A stretch of DNA of 64,000 nt from Rubritalea profundi. GTDB taxonomy: Bacteria; Verrucomicrobiota; Verrucomicrobiia; Verrucomicrobiales; Akkermansiaceae. The stretch lies in NCBI RefSeq assembly GCF_002954445.1, contig NZ_MQWA01000001.1:3135196-3199195 (forward strand), written 5' to 3'. Made by a program: the position numbers and the translations under genes. Within the stretch, counting starts at the first letter, position 1; the number at the start of each line of letters is the position of its first letter. Of the stretch, positions 16,943 through 25,654 are shown piece after piece. The notes below the pieces were generated by a model, which was not told where the DNA came from, ran no database searches, and was given only the letters and a program-made list of their open reading frames with translations.

Positions 16943-16994
16943 GTGGTGGGAATGTGTGTGGTGGGAATGTGTGTGGTGGGAATGTGTGTGGTGA
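16943..16994. repeat. 15-bp tandem repeat, 3.5 copies
   Basis: GTGGTGGGAATGTGT is repeated three times without change, plus a partial fourth copy (GTGGTGA), upstream of the double esterase gene. Perfect identity implies recent slippage and potential length variation. Confidence 0.85.
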
Positions 16995-17048
16995 GCTCAG
17001 TTTGCTATGGATTTGTATGAAGTGGGCGTCATAGGTGGCAGAGTTGCG

Positions 17049-17915
17049 CTATTTATCCATTCCTTCGAGCTCGACAAAGCGGTGGACCATTTTGCCCTTT
17101 GGAGCCACATCCCACCATCGAAACCCCATCGGGCGCTTGTCGACGTTTTTGCTGGTTGTTTCGCCATTGACGAGCTGAATTCCTTTGTATTGGTTGATTA
17201 TTAACTTGTGGGTGTGTCCGGCGAGGAAGGCCACCACGCCATTTTCTTCGCAGAGCTTCAGGAGTTCCATCCGTTTTTCGGGCGCGATGTTGTAGTAATT
17301 TTCCTTTTCGTCCGGAGTCTTCACAAAGAGCGGGTAGTGCACCACGACCACGACTGGGCTAGCCTTTTTCTTGGCTGCCACGAGGGCTGCTTTGAACCAG
17401 GCATCGTGCTTCTCCGACTCGCCTGCTAACGGCGCCTTCCATAGTTGGGTGTTAGCGATCACGAAGGTGTAGCCCTTGTGCTCGATGCTGTAGTAGTCCT
17501 TGCCGATTGTTTCGCGATAGAGGCGCAGGGATTCGGCTGTTGGTTTGTTGCCGACGTCGTGGTTACCCGCCGCGCAGTGGCAGGGGATTTTGAAGCCGGC
17601 TTTGATGCGTTTGAAGTCGGCCCATGATTTTTCGTTCGCCTTACCGACGAGATCGCCACAGATGACCACGAAATCGGGTTTCATCCTATTGATCTGGTCG
17701 ACGGCTAGCCCAAAGGTTTTTACGTCGTGTTCATAGCCACCCATGCCGAGTTGTGTGTCGCACATCTGGGCGAAAGAAAACAAGAGAGGCTCAGACAGCT
17801 TGGCAGGTTTGTCGGGTTCAGCGACTAAGGTACTGGGGGAGCACACAAGGAGCAGGGCAGCAGAAGCTAGGGCTGATAGAAAGCGGCGGAGTGATTGGCA
17901 ATTCATTCTGCACAA
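17049..17915 (-). CDS. Exported metallophosphoesterase
   Basis: This 288-residue calcineurin-like phosphoesterase has the blocks MCDTQLG (DxQ in place of DxH), VVICGDLVGK (GDxxx), AAGNHDVGN (GNHD), VVVHYPLF and LAGHTHKL (GHTH), which together bind two metal ions. A signal peptide is present (SALASAALLLVCSPSTLVA). The start could be codon 1 or codon 4 (MNCQSLRR). It hydrolyses phosphomonoesters or diesters outside the cytoplasm; substrate unknown. It lies between a sulfatase and the double esterase, with 163-176 base gaps on both sides, so it may have its own promoter. Confidence 0.85.
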   Translation of the reverse strand: MCRMNCQSLRRFLSALASAALLLVCSPSTLVAEPDKPAKLSEPLLFSFAQMCDTQLGMGGYEHDVKTFGLAVDQINRMKPDFVVICGDLVGKANEKSWADFKRIKAGFKIPCHCAAGNHDVGNKPTAESLRLYRETIGKDYYSIEHKGYTFVIANTQLWKAPLAGESEKHDAWFKAALVAAKKKASPVVVVVHYPLFVKTPDEKENYYNIAPEKRMELLKLCEENGVVAFLAGHTHKLIINQYKGIQLVNGETTSKNVDKRPMGFRWWDVAPKGKMVHRFVELEGMDK

Positions 17916-18091
17916 TTGCTATCACCCCAGTGACCGACTCACACGCCCTAAATGTGCGCGGTAGATTTTTTTGGAAGTCTCTTCTATATGAAAATGATGC
18001 TTGTCCTGTGGGTCGCCTATATCGTTTGCGTAAAATGATTTAGGATGAATACCTAGACTGATCGGGGGGACATGAAAGGCCAATTGGAGCT

Positions 18092-19594
18092 TTATTCGTA
18101 GGACCACTTCATGATCCAAGGGTCTTCCATTTCTTTTTGGAATGCTTTTAGTTTCGCTTGGTATTCTTTGAGAACTGCTGCGTATTCTGGGCTTGCTGCT
18201 AGGTTCTTGGCTTCATCCGGGTCTTTGACCATCTCGTATAATTCAAATGCTGGGCGATTGACGTATTGGTCGACAGTTTTGAGTCCATACATGGCGTCTT
18301 TTCCTTTGGCTAACTGCGCTTGCCAGGTCGACGCGGCCCAGAGGTCTGAAGCAAATGGGTAGGGAAGTTGATGGGCAATGTTCCAGATGATTTTATATTT
18401 CTTATCGCGCAGTGAGCGCATCGGGTAGTACATCTGAATCTCATGGAAGGTGTGTGATCCGTGGACGGCAGTGTGGTGCTCGGCGTCTTTGTTGCCTAGT
18501 AGCGGGAGCCAAGATTTACCTTGGTAGCTGCGGAATTTTTTGCGGCCATTTCTATTTTCTTTGGCGGCATATTCTTTGCCTTTCCAATAGTCTCTCGGGT
18601 TGACCCATTTTTTTGGACCATTGATTTTGGAATCTAATCCTCCGGCGAAATCGAGTAGTGATGGAGTGATGTCGACATGTGAGAGAAGAGCTTTGGAGAC
18701 AACACCACGATTTTTCTCATAGGGGTTTCTAACAATGAAAGGAACTTTTAGACCACCTTCGAATACTGTTGTTTTTCCACCGGGGAAAGCCATGCCGTGA
18801 TCCGCAGTAAAGACGATGAGGGTTTTGTCGTAGATCCCAGCTTCTTTGAGTATTTTCACCAGTCGTGCAAGTCCAGTATCGATTCTTGAGATAGATTGAT
18901 AATACTCAGACAGTTCCGAGCGCGATTCTTTAGTGTCTGGTAAAAATGGCGGGACAATGACATCTTCAGGTTTATAGAAGACTTCTTTGACGCCGGTGTG
19001 TGACGCTTTGTTTGGCTTGTTGCCAAAAAGATTTGGTTTGAGTTTACCCTCGAAGTTTTCGTTTTCGCCACCGCTTCGGTGTGGGTCTTCAGTCGCAAAG
19101 TAGAGGAAGAATGGTTTGTCGCTTTTTTCTTTGATGAACGATTCACATTTATTGGCCATTTGCAGAGCATTGCGTGCATTCCCTTTTAGGTAGGTTTGGA
19201 ATTGGTAGACCTCTTCCGGGGCGACGTGGTATTTGCCGATTTGGGCCGTCCTGTAGTTTTCGTTAGCTAACACTCTAGGAAGCGAGAGGCTAACAACGTC
19301 GTGAAATGAGGAGAATTTATGAAAATGATGGGAATGGCCATACATGCCATTTTTATGGTTGTGCACCCCAGACATGACAACTGAACGACTGGCGGCACAG
19401 CTGGCGGTTGTAGCATAGGCATTCAGAAATACAGTTCCATCTGCGGCAAGTGAGTCGATCGCAGGAGTGACGGCAATTTTATCACCATAGCAACCCAGTG
19501 TTGGGCTTTGGTCATCGGTGATAAAAAAGATGATGTTCTTTTCTGCAGCTTGGACGCTACAGGCTAGGAGAATAAGAAGTAAGATTTGTTTCAT
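18092..19594 (-). CDS. Formylglycine-dependent sulfatase (CAASR type)
   Basis: This 500-residue family S1 sulfatase has a short signal peptide (MKQILLLILLACSVQAA), metal-binding DDQ (27-29) and the maturation site C66 in SCAASRSVVMSG, where cysteine is converted to formylglycine. Also visible are TADHGMAFPGGKTTVFEGGL and the C-terminal FELYEMVKDPDEAKNLA block. It should remove sulfate esters from a polysaccharide. The next sulfatase starts 8 bases upstream, so the two are cotranscribed. A formylglycine-generating enzyme is needed and is not in the window. Confidence 0.9.
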   Translation of the reverse strand: MKQILLLILLACSVQAAEKNIIFFITDDQSPTLGCYGDKIAVTPAIDSLAADGTVFLNAYATTASCAASRSVVMSGVHNHKNGMYGHSHHFHKFSSFHDVVSLSLPRVLANENYRTAQIGKYHVAPEEVYQFQTYLKGNARNALQMANKCESFIKEKSDKPFFLYFATEDPHRSGGENENFEGKLKPNLFGNKPNKASHTGVKEVFYKPEDVIVPPFLPDTKESRSELSEYYQSISRIDTGLARLVKILKEAGIYDKTLIVFTADHGMAFPGGKTTVFEGGLKVPFIVRNPYEKNRGVVSKALLSHVDITPSLLDFAGGLDSKINGPKKWVNPRDYWKGKEYAAKENRNGRKKFRSYQGKSWLPLLGNKDAEHHTAVHGSHTFHEIQMYYPMRSLRDKKYKIIWNIAHQLPYPFASDLWAASTWQAQLAKGKDAMYGLKTVDQYVNRPAFELYEMVKDPDEAKNLAASPEYAAVLKEYQAKLKAFQKEMEDPWIMKWSYE

Positions 19595-19602
19595 TATGAT
19601 GA

Positions 19603-21030
19603 CTATTTTTTCAGTGCCTCGGATGCTGAATAGGATTGGTGACCGGTTGATCTTTTTCCGAGTATCGGGTGGCGATCTTGCGGGATCTGGAGACGGTGTT
19701 GTTTGACGGCCTCTGCGTATTCAGGATTTTTGACAACATTATTCCATTCGTGGCTGTCTTTGTTGAGGTCGTAGAGTTCCTCGGACCCGTCGTTGTATTG
19801 GATAAACCTGAAGCGTTCGGAGACAATGGCGTAGTTGCCGGGGCCGAAGCTAGTTCGGGCGAAATGCGGCCAGTCGGCCTCGGGGTTTTTCAGCAGTGGT
19901 ACCAGTGAGTTACCCTCGAGTTTTGGATCGGCTTTGAGACCCGTTAGTTCGAGCAAGGTCGGGTAGATGTCCAGCAGTTGGGCGGGTTTGCTGCACTTTT
20001 TCCCTTTGGCAATTCCTGGACCAACAATAATCATCGGCGTCCGTGTGCCGTCGCGCCAGAGGCTGCGTTTTGCGAATCGCTCTTTCTCACCGAGGTGGAA
20101 TCCATGGTCGGTGTAGAGTACGATGTAGGTGTTGTCTTTGTTAGGACTTGCGTCAAGTGCGTCCAAAACCTTGCCAACCTGGTGGTCAACAAAACTGACG
20201 CAGGCGAGGTAGGACTGCACCAGCGGTTTCCATTGCTTGTTTTCCTGCACCCATTTGAAGGTGGGGGAGACGTGTTTGAGTCGGGTGAGGTTGATACCGT
20301 ATTGTGGGATTCCTTTGAGGTCATCACTCGCAACCTTGGGGAGTTGGAGGGTTTCCATTGGGTAGAGGTCAAACCATTTTTGGGGGGCGTATTGGGGAAC
20401 GTGCGGGCGGTAGAATCCGGTGGCAAGAAATAGTGGTTTGTCGTGCTTTTTTTGTAATTCAGCAACTCCCCAGGCGGCAATTTTGTGGTCCGGCGTTTGG
20501 TCGTCGCGCTCGGGGAAAACGCCCCAGTCCCACAACGGGTGACCAGGGTAAGAGGTGAGCTTCTTTTTCGGCAGTGGTCCAAATCCACCAAATGATCCAC
20601 CATAGTTAGGGAGATACTTTTTGTTCTGTTGACCGTGAAAGAGTTTGCCCGCTCCCGTGACATAATATCCATCTTGCTGAAATCTTAGGGGCAATAGCGT
20701 GTTTTTCTGCGAGACCGGTGATTGCTCAAGATCCGGGTTTAAGAAATAAATCCCGGAAGTGCTCGGATAGAGCGAGGTCATCATGCTGGCGCGTGATGGA
20801 TTGCAGACCGGCGATTGGCAATGAGCATTGGTAAACAGGACTCCGCGCGCGGCAAGACGATCCATGTTAGGTGTCTTTGCCTGTGGGTGTCCGCCCATGC
20901 AGCCAATCCAATCATTCAGGTCATCCACCGCAATGAGAAGCACGTTGGGTCGTTGCTCCTTCGCGGCAGCGGGGTTCCACATCATTAGGGGTGCCACGAT
21001 CAGCGAGCACAAGGCGGTCAGTTTGTTCAT
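19603..21030 (-). CDS. Formylglycine-dependent sulfatase (iduronate-2-sulfatase-like, CNPSR type)
   Basis: This 475-residue sulfatase carries a signal peptide, VDDLND (35-40) and C76 in SPVCNPSRASMMTSL. GFYRPHVPQYAPQKWFDLYP is characteristic of iduronate-2-sulfatase-like enzymes, and YTDHGFHLGEKERFAKRSLW completes the active site. The C-terminal YDLNKDSHEWNNV block is standard. It acts on sulfated sugars outside the cytoplasm. It follows the PhoD phosphatase by 91 bases and precedes the next sulfatase by 8 bases. Confidence 0.9.
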   Translation of the reverse strand: MNKLTALCSLIVAPLMMWNPAAAKEQRPNVLLIAVDDLNDWIGCMGGHPQAKTPNMDRLAARGVLFTNAHCQSPVCNPSRASMMTSLYPSTSGIYFLNPDLEQSPVSQKNTLLPLRFQQDGYYVTGAGKLFHGQQNKKYLPNYGGSFGGFGPLPKKKLTSYPGHPLWDWGVFPERDDQTPDHKIAAWGVAELQKKHDKPLFLATGFYRPHVPQYAPQKWFDLYPMETLQLPKVASDDLKGIPQYGINLTRLKHVSPTFKWVQENKQWKPLVQSYLACVSFVDHQVGKVLDALDASPNKDNTYIVLYTDHGFHLGEKERFAKRSLWRDGTRTPMIIVGPGIAKGKKCSKPAQLLDIYPTLLELTGLKADPKLEGNSLVPLLKNPEADWPHFARTSFGPGNYAIVSERFRFIQYNDGSEELYDLNKDSHEWNNVVKNPEYAEAVKQHRLQIPQDRHPILGKRSTGHQSYSASEALKK

Positions 21031-21040
21031 GTTTATTTTG

Positions 21041-21066
21041 GATTGGAAATTGCTTTTTGTTGGGGA
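21041..21066 (-). repeat. Intergenic motif copy c
   Basis: GGAAATTGCTTTTTGTTGGG lies 10 bases before the start codon of the CNPSR sulfatase. It lacks the TGCTAG part of copies a, b and e. Confidence 0.45.
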
Positions 21067-21121
21067 CGCTCACGCTCACGCTCCCTTTTCTTACTGGGTC
21101 TTTGTAGTTTCAAACCTCGAT

Positions 21122-22723
21122 TTATTTATTCTTCGTTTGGTTACGTGACATAAGTTGGTTTAGTTTCAATGTGCGTGAATCGATTTCTTGATTATCGATA
21201 TCGATGATACTGAATTTCACTTGAGGGTCTTTCTGAGTGGTGTCGAAATCTAGCAGGCCGAATGAGCATTCTTTGTTGTATCCCATGATCCACTCGGACC
21301 CCTTGGCATTTTCCATAAGCCCGTGGGTATGGACGTTGGTGAGTTTGGAGCTCATTACCTCGTAGAGGTCGTAGCCGTTAGGTCGTTTGATTTTGCGGAG
21401 GTCGGATCTGTGGCGGTCGGCAGCCATGAGGATGACGCCATCGATCTTCTGGTTTTCGATAAAGGAGAAGATTTCCTCTCTTTCATCGGGGAATCCATCC
21501 CAGGTGTCTTTGCTTCTTGGTTTTACCCCTGGCGACCATGGGACGGGGGAGACCAACACCTTGAATTTCCCTTTGGATGACTGAAGGGACTCGAGTAACC
21601 ACTTTTTCTGCACGGGTCCAAGCATTGAGCCTCCAGCTAGGTCGCGGTAGTAACGACCGTCGAGCATGATGAAATGGACGTCGCCGATGTGAAAATCGTA
21701 CCAGCACCCCGGTTGTTTAGAGCCGCCGCCGTATGCCGGGTTGTTCCAGTTTTGGCGGAAGACCTCCCACACAGGACGTTTCCACGCAGGGGTTTCTATA
21801 TCGGGACCCGGATTACAGTCGTTGATGCCGAAGTCGTGGTCGTCATAAATGGTAAACACGCTGGTGGTTGCCACAAGCTCTTGCCATTCCGGCTGGCTCT
21901 GCCGGCGGTAATAACAATAACGTTGGCTCAGCGGATGGGTGGGGTCGTCGATGTAGACGTTGTCGCCGAGCAGCAGTAGCGCGTCAGGCTTACGGCTATG
22001 GATGGTCGTCCACATCCGTTCGTATTGCGGGGTAAATCCGGAGCCGCCACCGAAGGCAATACTAAAGCGACTGGCTGAGTCTTGCTGAGGAAAGGTTTGG
22101 AAATCAGTGGGTTTGCCAGTTTTTTGTTCATCGACGCTAACCTCATAGCGGTATTGAGTCATTGGTTTTAGCCCTGAAATTCTGACTGTTGCGGTGTAAT
22201 CTTCACTGGAAGACGTGCGGATTTTTCCAGATAATGGCTTTCCGATTGGGACACCTTTGGCGAGCGCGTGGACGATGACTCGGACGTCTGCTTCCTTAGA
22301 AGTGCGCAGCCAGAAGCTAGCGGAGGAATCGGTCACCGAGCCGAGTAACGGGCCGTGAAGTAGTGGTTTTTTGCGTGATTCCAGCCAGGTTTTAAATGCT
22401 TTATTGGCGAAGAGTGGCGCCAGAGTATCACGGGGGCCGGCTTGGAGTCGTTCGATAGGAAGTCCATTGGCAACTGCTTGTTGGGCGTATTTGAAAGCCA
22501 CATCGGCGTCCCCCTGTATGCACGCGGCCATAGTGAGTACAAATTGTTGTTCGGCCTCACTGATCGGGCTGTTCATTTTCCGGGGAGGTTTAGCAACCAA
22601 CTGGATAGCGGCATCGGTTTCCCCGTTGGCCAGCAGGCGCGTTGCATTCCGCCCTGGGTCGTGCTGGGCCCAGATATGGGCGGGGAGTAGGAGTGGGAGG
22701 GCGCAGAGAATGATTTTTTTCAT
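21122..22723 (-). CDS. PhoD-like alkaline phosphatase/phosphodiesterase
   Basis: This 533-residue exported protein has a signal peptide (MKKIILCALPLLLPAHIWA), an N-terminal helical segment, and a fibronectin-like PhoD N domain (SFWLRTSKEADVRVIVHA). The metallophosphatase core shows LLLGDNVYID, FTIYDDHDFGINDC, HFIMLDGRYYRD and MAADRHRSDL, the ligand set of PhoD. Family members hydrolyse phosphomonoesters and diesters, often to scavenge phosphate. Here it is embedded between sulfatases and an esterase, so trimming of phosphorylated glycans or phosphate scavenging from algal material is plausible. The gap to the upstream esterase is 33 bases. Confidence 0.85.
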   Translation of the reverse strand: MKKIILCALPLLLPAHIWAQHDPGRNATRLLANGETDAAIQLVAKPPRKMNSPISEAEQQFVLTMAACIQGDADVAFKYAQQAVANGLPIERLQAGPRDTLAPLFANKAFKTWLESRKKPLLHGPLLGSVTDSSASFWLRTSKEADVRVIVHALAKGVPIGKPLSGKIRTSSSEDYTATVRISGLKPMTQYRYEVSVDEQKTGKPTDFQTFPQQDSASRFSIAFGGGSGFTPQYERMWTTIHSRKPDALLLLGDNVYIDDPTHPLSQRYCYYRRQSQPEWQELVATTSVFTIYDDHDFGINDCNPGPDIETPAWKRPVWEVFRQNWNNPAYGGGSKQPGCWYDFHIGDVHFIMLDGRYYRDLAGGSMLGPVQKKWLLESLQSSKGKFKVLVSPVPWSPGVKPRSKDTWDGFPDEREEIFSFIENQKIDGVILMAADRHRSDLRKIKRPNGYDLYEVMSSKLTNVHTHGLMENAKGSEWIMGYNKECSFGLLDFDTTQKDPQVKFSIIDIDNQEIDSRTLKLNQLMSRNQTKNK

Positions 22724-22756
22724 GTAGATTTGGAGTACAGTTATTCGTTGTGGATT

Positions 22757-23626
22757 CTATTTAATTTTTGAGCTGAGCCATTTTTCGCAGGTCTCTATCC
22801 ATGGGAAGCCACCAAGTCCGGTACCGTGACCACCACTGGGGTAGACATGGTAATCATAGTCAAGCTTGGCTTTTTTCAAAATGGCGACGTATGTCTCAAC
22901 GCCGTCAATGAATCCGTCTTTCTTGGAGATCGCGATATAGAGAGGAATGCTTGGGTCCTTGACCTTCGGCTCACTCTTATCGAGATAGGCAGGGTAGATC
23001 AGGAGGCAGAAGTTAGGTTTGCAGTCAAATTGGTCCAAGTCATCGGACGGAGTATAGGTGGCAGCATCAAACTGCTGAAGCGTCGTCGCACAGAGGTGCC
23101 CGCCAGCGGAGAATCCCATGACGCCCACTTTATCTGGGTTGATTCCGAACTGTTTCGCATTGCCGCGGACAAAACGAATGGCCCTTTGAGCATCTTGTAG
23201 AGGGGCATTGACGCCCTTTCGTTTAGGCACTCGATACTTGACTATAAAAGCGGTGATTCCTTGTCGATTCAGCCATTGGCCAACGAGACTGCCCTCTTTC
23301 TTTGCAGCAAGATGTCCGTAGCCGCCGCCAGGGAAGACAAGAACAGCCTTGCCGTTAGGCTGATCGGGTTTCATCACCATAAGGCTGGGGCTGACGACAT
23401 TTCTTATGCGTCTATCGAACGTTTCCTCTAACTCCTTGAGGGGGTCGTCATTTCTGCGTCCATCTCCAGGCCAGAGGTGGTAGAGTTGGTGTTTTCCTGG
23501 GACGCTCTTTAATAACATTCTATCGCCGGGCTCTAACTTCTCTTCTGAAAGTTCAGCTGCAGAAGACAGCGAAGCGCTGCAGAAGTGACTTGCAGCGAGG
23601 CAAAATAGTAGAAATAGGCTCTTCAT
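22757..23626 (-). CDS. Exported alpha/beta-hydrolase esterase (BD-FAE/acetylxylan-esterase-like)
   Basis: This 289-residue protein has a signal peptide, the oxyanion-hole loop FPGGGYGHLAAKKEG, the nucleophile elbow GVMGFSAGGHLCA with the serine near residue 178, and a C-terminal catalytic His in YPSGGHGTGLG. The family (dienelactone-hydrolase/xylan-esterase-like carboxylesterases) removes acetyl or feruloyl groups from polysaccharides. It is cotranscribed with the PhoD gene (33 bases) and the downstream sulfatases. Confidence 0.8.
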   Translation of the reverse strand: MKSLFLLFCLAASHFCSASLSSAAELSEEKLEPGDRMLLKSVPGKHQLYHLWPGDGRRNDDPLKELEETFDRRIRNVVSPSLMVMKPDQPNGKAVLVFPGGGYGHLAAKKEGSLVGQWLNRQGITAFIVKYRVPKRKGVNAPLQDAQRAIRFVRGNAKQFGINPDKVGVMGFSAGGHLCATTLQQFDAATYTPSDDLDQFDCKPNFCLLIYPAYLDKSEPKVKDPSIPLYIAISKKDGFIDGVETYVAILKKAKLDYDYHVYPSGGHGTGLGGFPWIETCEKWLSSKIK

Positions 23627-23630
23627 GTTG

Positions 23631-23660
23631 TTTGGAAATTACTTTTGGAGTGAGGTGGTT
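23631..23660 (-). repeat. Intergenic motif copy d
   Basis: GGAAATTACTTTTGGAGTGA followed by GGTGGTT matches both the core and the AGTGAGGTGGT extension of the copy at 345-376. It lies 4 bases before the esterase start codon. Confidence 0.45.
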
Positions 23661-23705
23661 GAGAGTTCGATGTGGCGGTCAGGTCCTTACTGACAAAAGA
23701 CTTAT

Positions 23706-25217
23706 TCATTTACCAACTATCGGAGCCGACCGTTGGTTGCTGCGGTAGCTATTGAGGAGTTTGAGCAATTGGCGGACTTTTTCGGGGTGTTTTACGCTAA
23801 GATTTTTTTGCTCTTTAGGGTCGGATTTCAGGTTGTAGAGTTGGAACTTCCCGTCGGGTTTCAGCTGGAAGTAATCGAGCTTGGTCCATTTTCCGGTGGT
23901 GGGATCACGTTCCGGGTTCCAGGTTTTGACATCGATTTTGCCTTCGTCATTTTTCGGGTAATCGCCGTTGCTGCTGCCTTCGATGAGTTTCCAGTCGCCT
24001 TGGCGGATGGCGAACTGTCCGGACACCGAGTGGTGGACGGTAGCTTCGCGCAGCGGGTGCTTGTGAGGTTTCCCCGTGAGAAGGTTAGTTAGATCGTAGC
24101 TGTCTTCACCGGCATTGTTCGGGATCGGCTGATTTAATATTTTGGCAAAGGTGGTAAAAAAATCGGTCAGGCACACGGTTTCATCCGAGAGTGTTCCCGC
24201 TTTCACTTTCCCTGGCCAGCGTACGATCAGCGGGATGCGGTGGCCCGCTTCATGGATATGGCGTTTGGTGCCGCGCCAGGGACCGTTGCACGGGTGGTTG
24301 TTAAATGCCTCTAGGTCTTTAAGTTTTCCGGGGGGGCGCGCGCCGTTGTCGCTGGTGACTACGACGATGGTATTGTCGCTGATGCCGTTACGTTCGAGAG
24401 CCTCGACGACCTGTTGCACCGCCCAGTCGAACTCGACCACGAACTCGCCATAGATCCCGGCCTTTGTGGTGCCTTTGAATCGACTGTTAGGAGTGAGCGG
24501 GAAATGGATGTTGGTGGTGGGATAATAGAGGAAGAAGGGCTTGTCCTTGTTTTTATCAATAAACGCAACGGCTTCATTGGATAGATCAATGGCTGTGTTT
24601 TCCAGTTTACGGACGGTGTTCTTCATCGCCTCTTTGCTGTTGAATTTGAGGCCCGGTTTGAGGTTGACGATCCGGCGGTCGCGCATGAACACTCGGCGCG
24701 ATTTACCGCTATTATGGCTGAATGGAACCCCGTAGAAGGAGTCAAATCCAACCTCTAACGGACCAGGTTTCACCTCGCCGCTGAAGTCGGTTCCCAGCTC
24801 CGTGCCCCATCCCAGATGCCACTTGCCGATACATCCGGTGCTGTAGCCGGCCTGTTGGAATAGCTTCCCCATGGTCAGCCGATCCGTATCGATGAGTAGC
24901 GGGTGGTTTTCCTGAAGCACCCAGTTCTTGAGCCAGCTGCGCCAGTTGTATCGACCGGTAAGGATGGAATATCGGGTTGGGGTGCAGACGGCCGAAGGCG
25001 AGTGGGCGTCGGTGAAGCGCATCCCCTCGTCGGCGAGACGGTCACAGGCCGGCGTCTTGAAGTGGGTAGCGCCGTAACAGCTCATATCACCGTAGCCAAA
25101 ATCGTCGGCGAGGATGAAGATGACATTCGGTTTTTTGCCAGTGTCAGCCCAGGCTCTCTTATGGGAAATCAGCAGCAGGGATAGAGCTGAAAGTATAAGA
25201 ACGAATCTTTTGTTCAT
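23706..25217 (-). CDS. Arylsulfatase A-like sulfatase (CTPTR type)
   Basis: This 503-residue sulfatase has a signal peptide (LILSALSLLLISHKRAWA), LADDFGYGDMSCYGA (36-50) and C78 in SAVCTPTRYSILTG, the formylglycine site. It also has GKWHLGWGTELG, VVTSDNGARPPGKLK and a GHRIPLIVRWPGKV block typical of arylsulfatase A-like enzymes. The C-terminus has FQLYNLKSDPKEQKNLS. It removes sulfate from glycans. The 437-base gap upstream suggests it may start its own transcript, which then runs through the esterase, PhoD and two sulfatase genes. Confidence 0.9.
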   Translation of the reverse strand: MNKRFVLILSALSLLLISHKRAWADTGKKPNVIFILADDFGYGDMSCYGATHFKTPACDRLADEGMRFTDAHSPSAVCTPTRYSILTGRYNWRSWLKNWVLQENHPLLIDTDRLTMGKLFQQAGYSTGCIGKWHLGWGTELGTDFSGEVKPGPLEVGFDSFYGVPFSHNSGKSRRVFMRDRRIVNLKPGLKFNSKEAMKNTVRKLENTAIDLSNEAVAFIDKNKDKPFFLYYPTTNIHFPLTPNSRFKGTTKAGIYGEFVVEFDWAVQQVVEALERNGISDNTIVVVTSDNGARPPGKLKDLEAFNNHPCNGPWRGTKRHIHEAGHRIPLIVRWPGKVKAGTLSDETVCLTDFFTTFAKILNQPIPNNAGEDSYDLTNLLTGKPHKHPLREATVHHSVSGQFAIRQGDWKLIEGSSNGDYPKNDEGKIDVKTWNPERDPTTGKWTKLDYFQLKPDGKFQLYNLKSDPKEQKNLSVKHPEKVRQLLKLLNSYRSNQRSAPIVGK

Positions 25218-25279
25218 GTTTGTTAGTTTATATGAGATAGTAATTTGCTGCTATGATGCGAGGCGAACTCTGTCCGAAG

Positions 25280-25314
25280 GCTGTCATGCATCTGCTGTCA
25301 TGCATCTGCTGTCA
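25280..25314. repeat. 14-bp tandem repeat, 2.5 copies
   Basis: GCTGTCATGCATCT occurs twice in tandem, followed by GCTGTCA, in the 437-base gap upstream of the CTPTR sulfatase. The unit contains the palindrome ATGCAT. It may be an operator or a simple slippage product. Confidence 0.8.
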
Positions 25315-25601
25315 AACCCGCTCCTATGTGGTAGTTAGAGTAAATTCCAGATTACGGCATGGCGAGCATGATTTCGGTGATCAGAAGTTTGTATTTGGTG
25401 AGTTTCCGTCTCAGAGAATAGAATCCGTCACCATTATCTGGTCCTAACTAACATAATAGCTAACATCGGTTTCAACGATGAAACTAGATGTCGGTATTTT
25501 TTCTTTGTAAACTAACAGCGTTGACGGTTCTTGCTCCAATTACGTTATTAGCCCAGAAAAACAACTGCAAGGAATTTACTATTCAAATGCGGAGGCTTGA
25601 G

Positions 25602-25632
25602 CGTGGCTGGACGCCACGGACAAGGTTTTTTA
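25602..25632 (+). terminator. Possible weak terminator hairpin
   Basis: CGTGGC-TGGAC-GCCACG forms a 6-bp stem, followed after 8 bases by TTTTTTAAAA. It lies just beyond the stop codon of the DUF1552 gene, but the T-run is on the strand opposite that gene. The rest of 25218-25654 shows only the 14-bp repeat. Confidence 0.3.
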
Positions 25633-25654
25633 AAATGGTATGCGCTGTGTTGCT

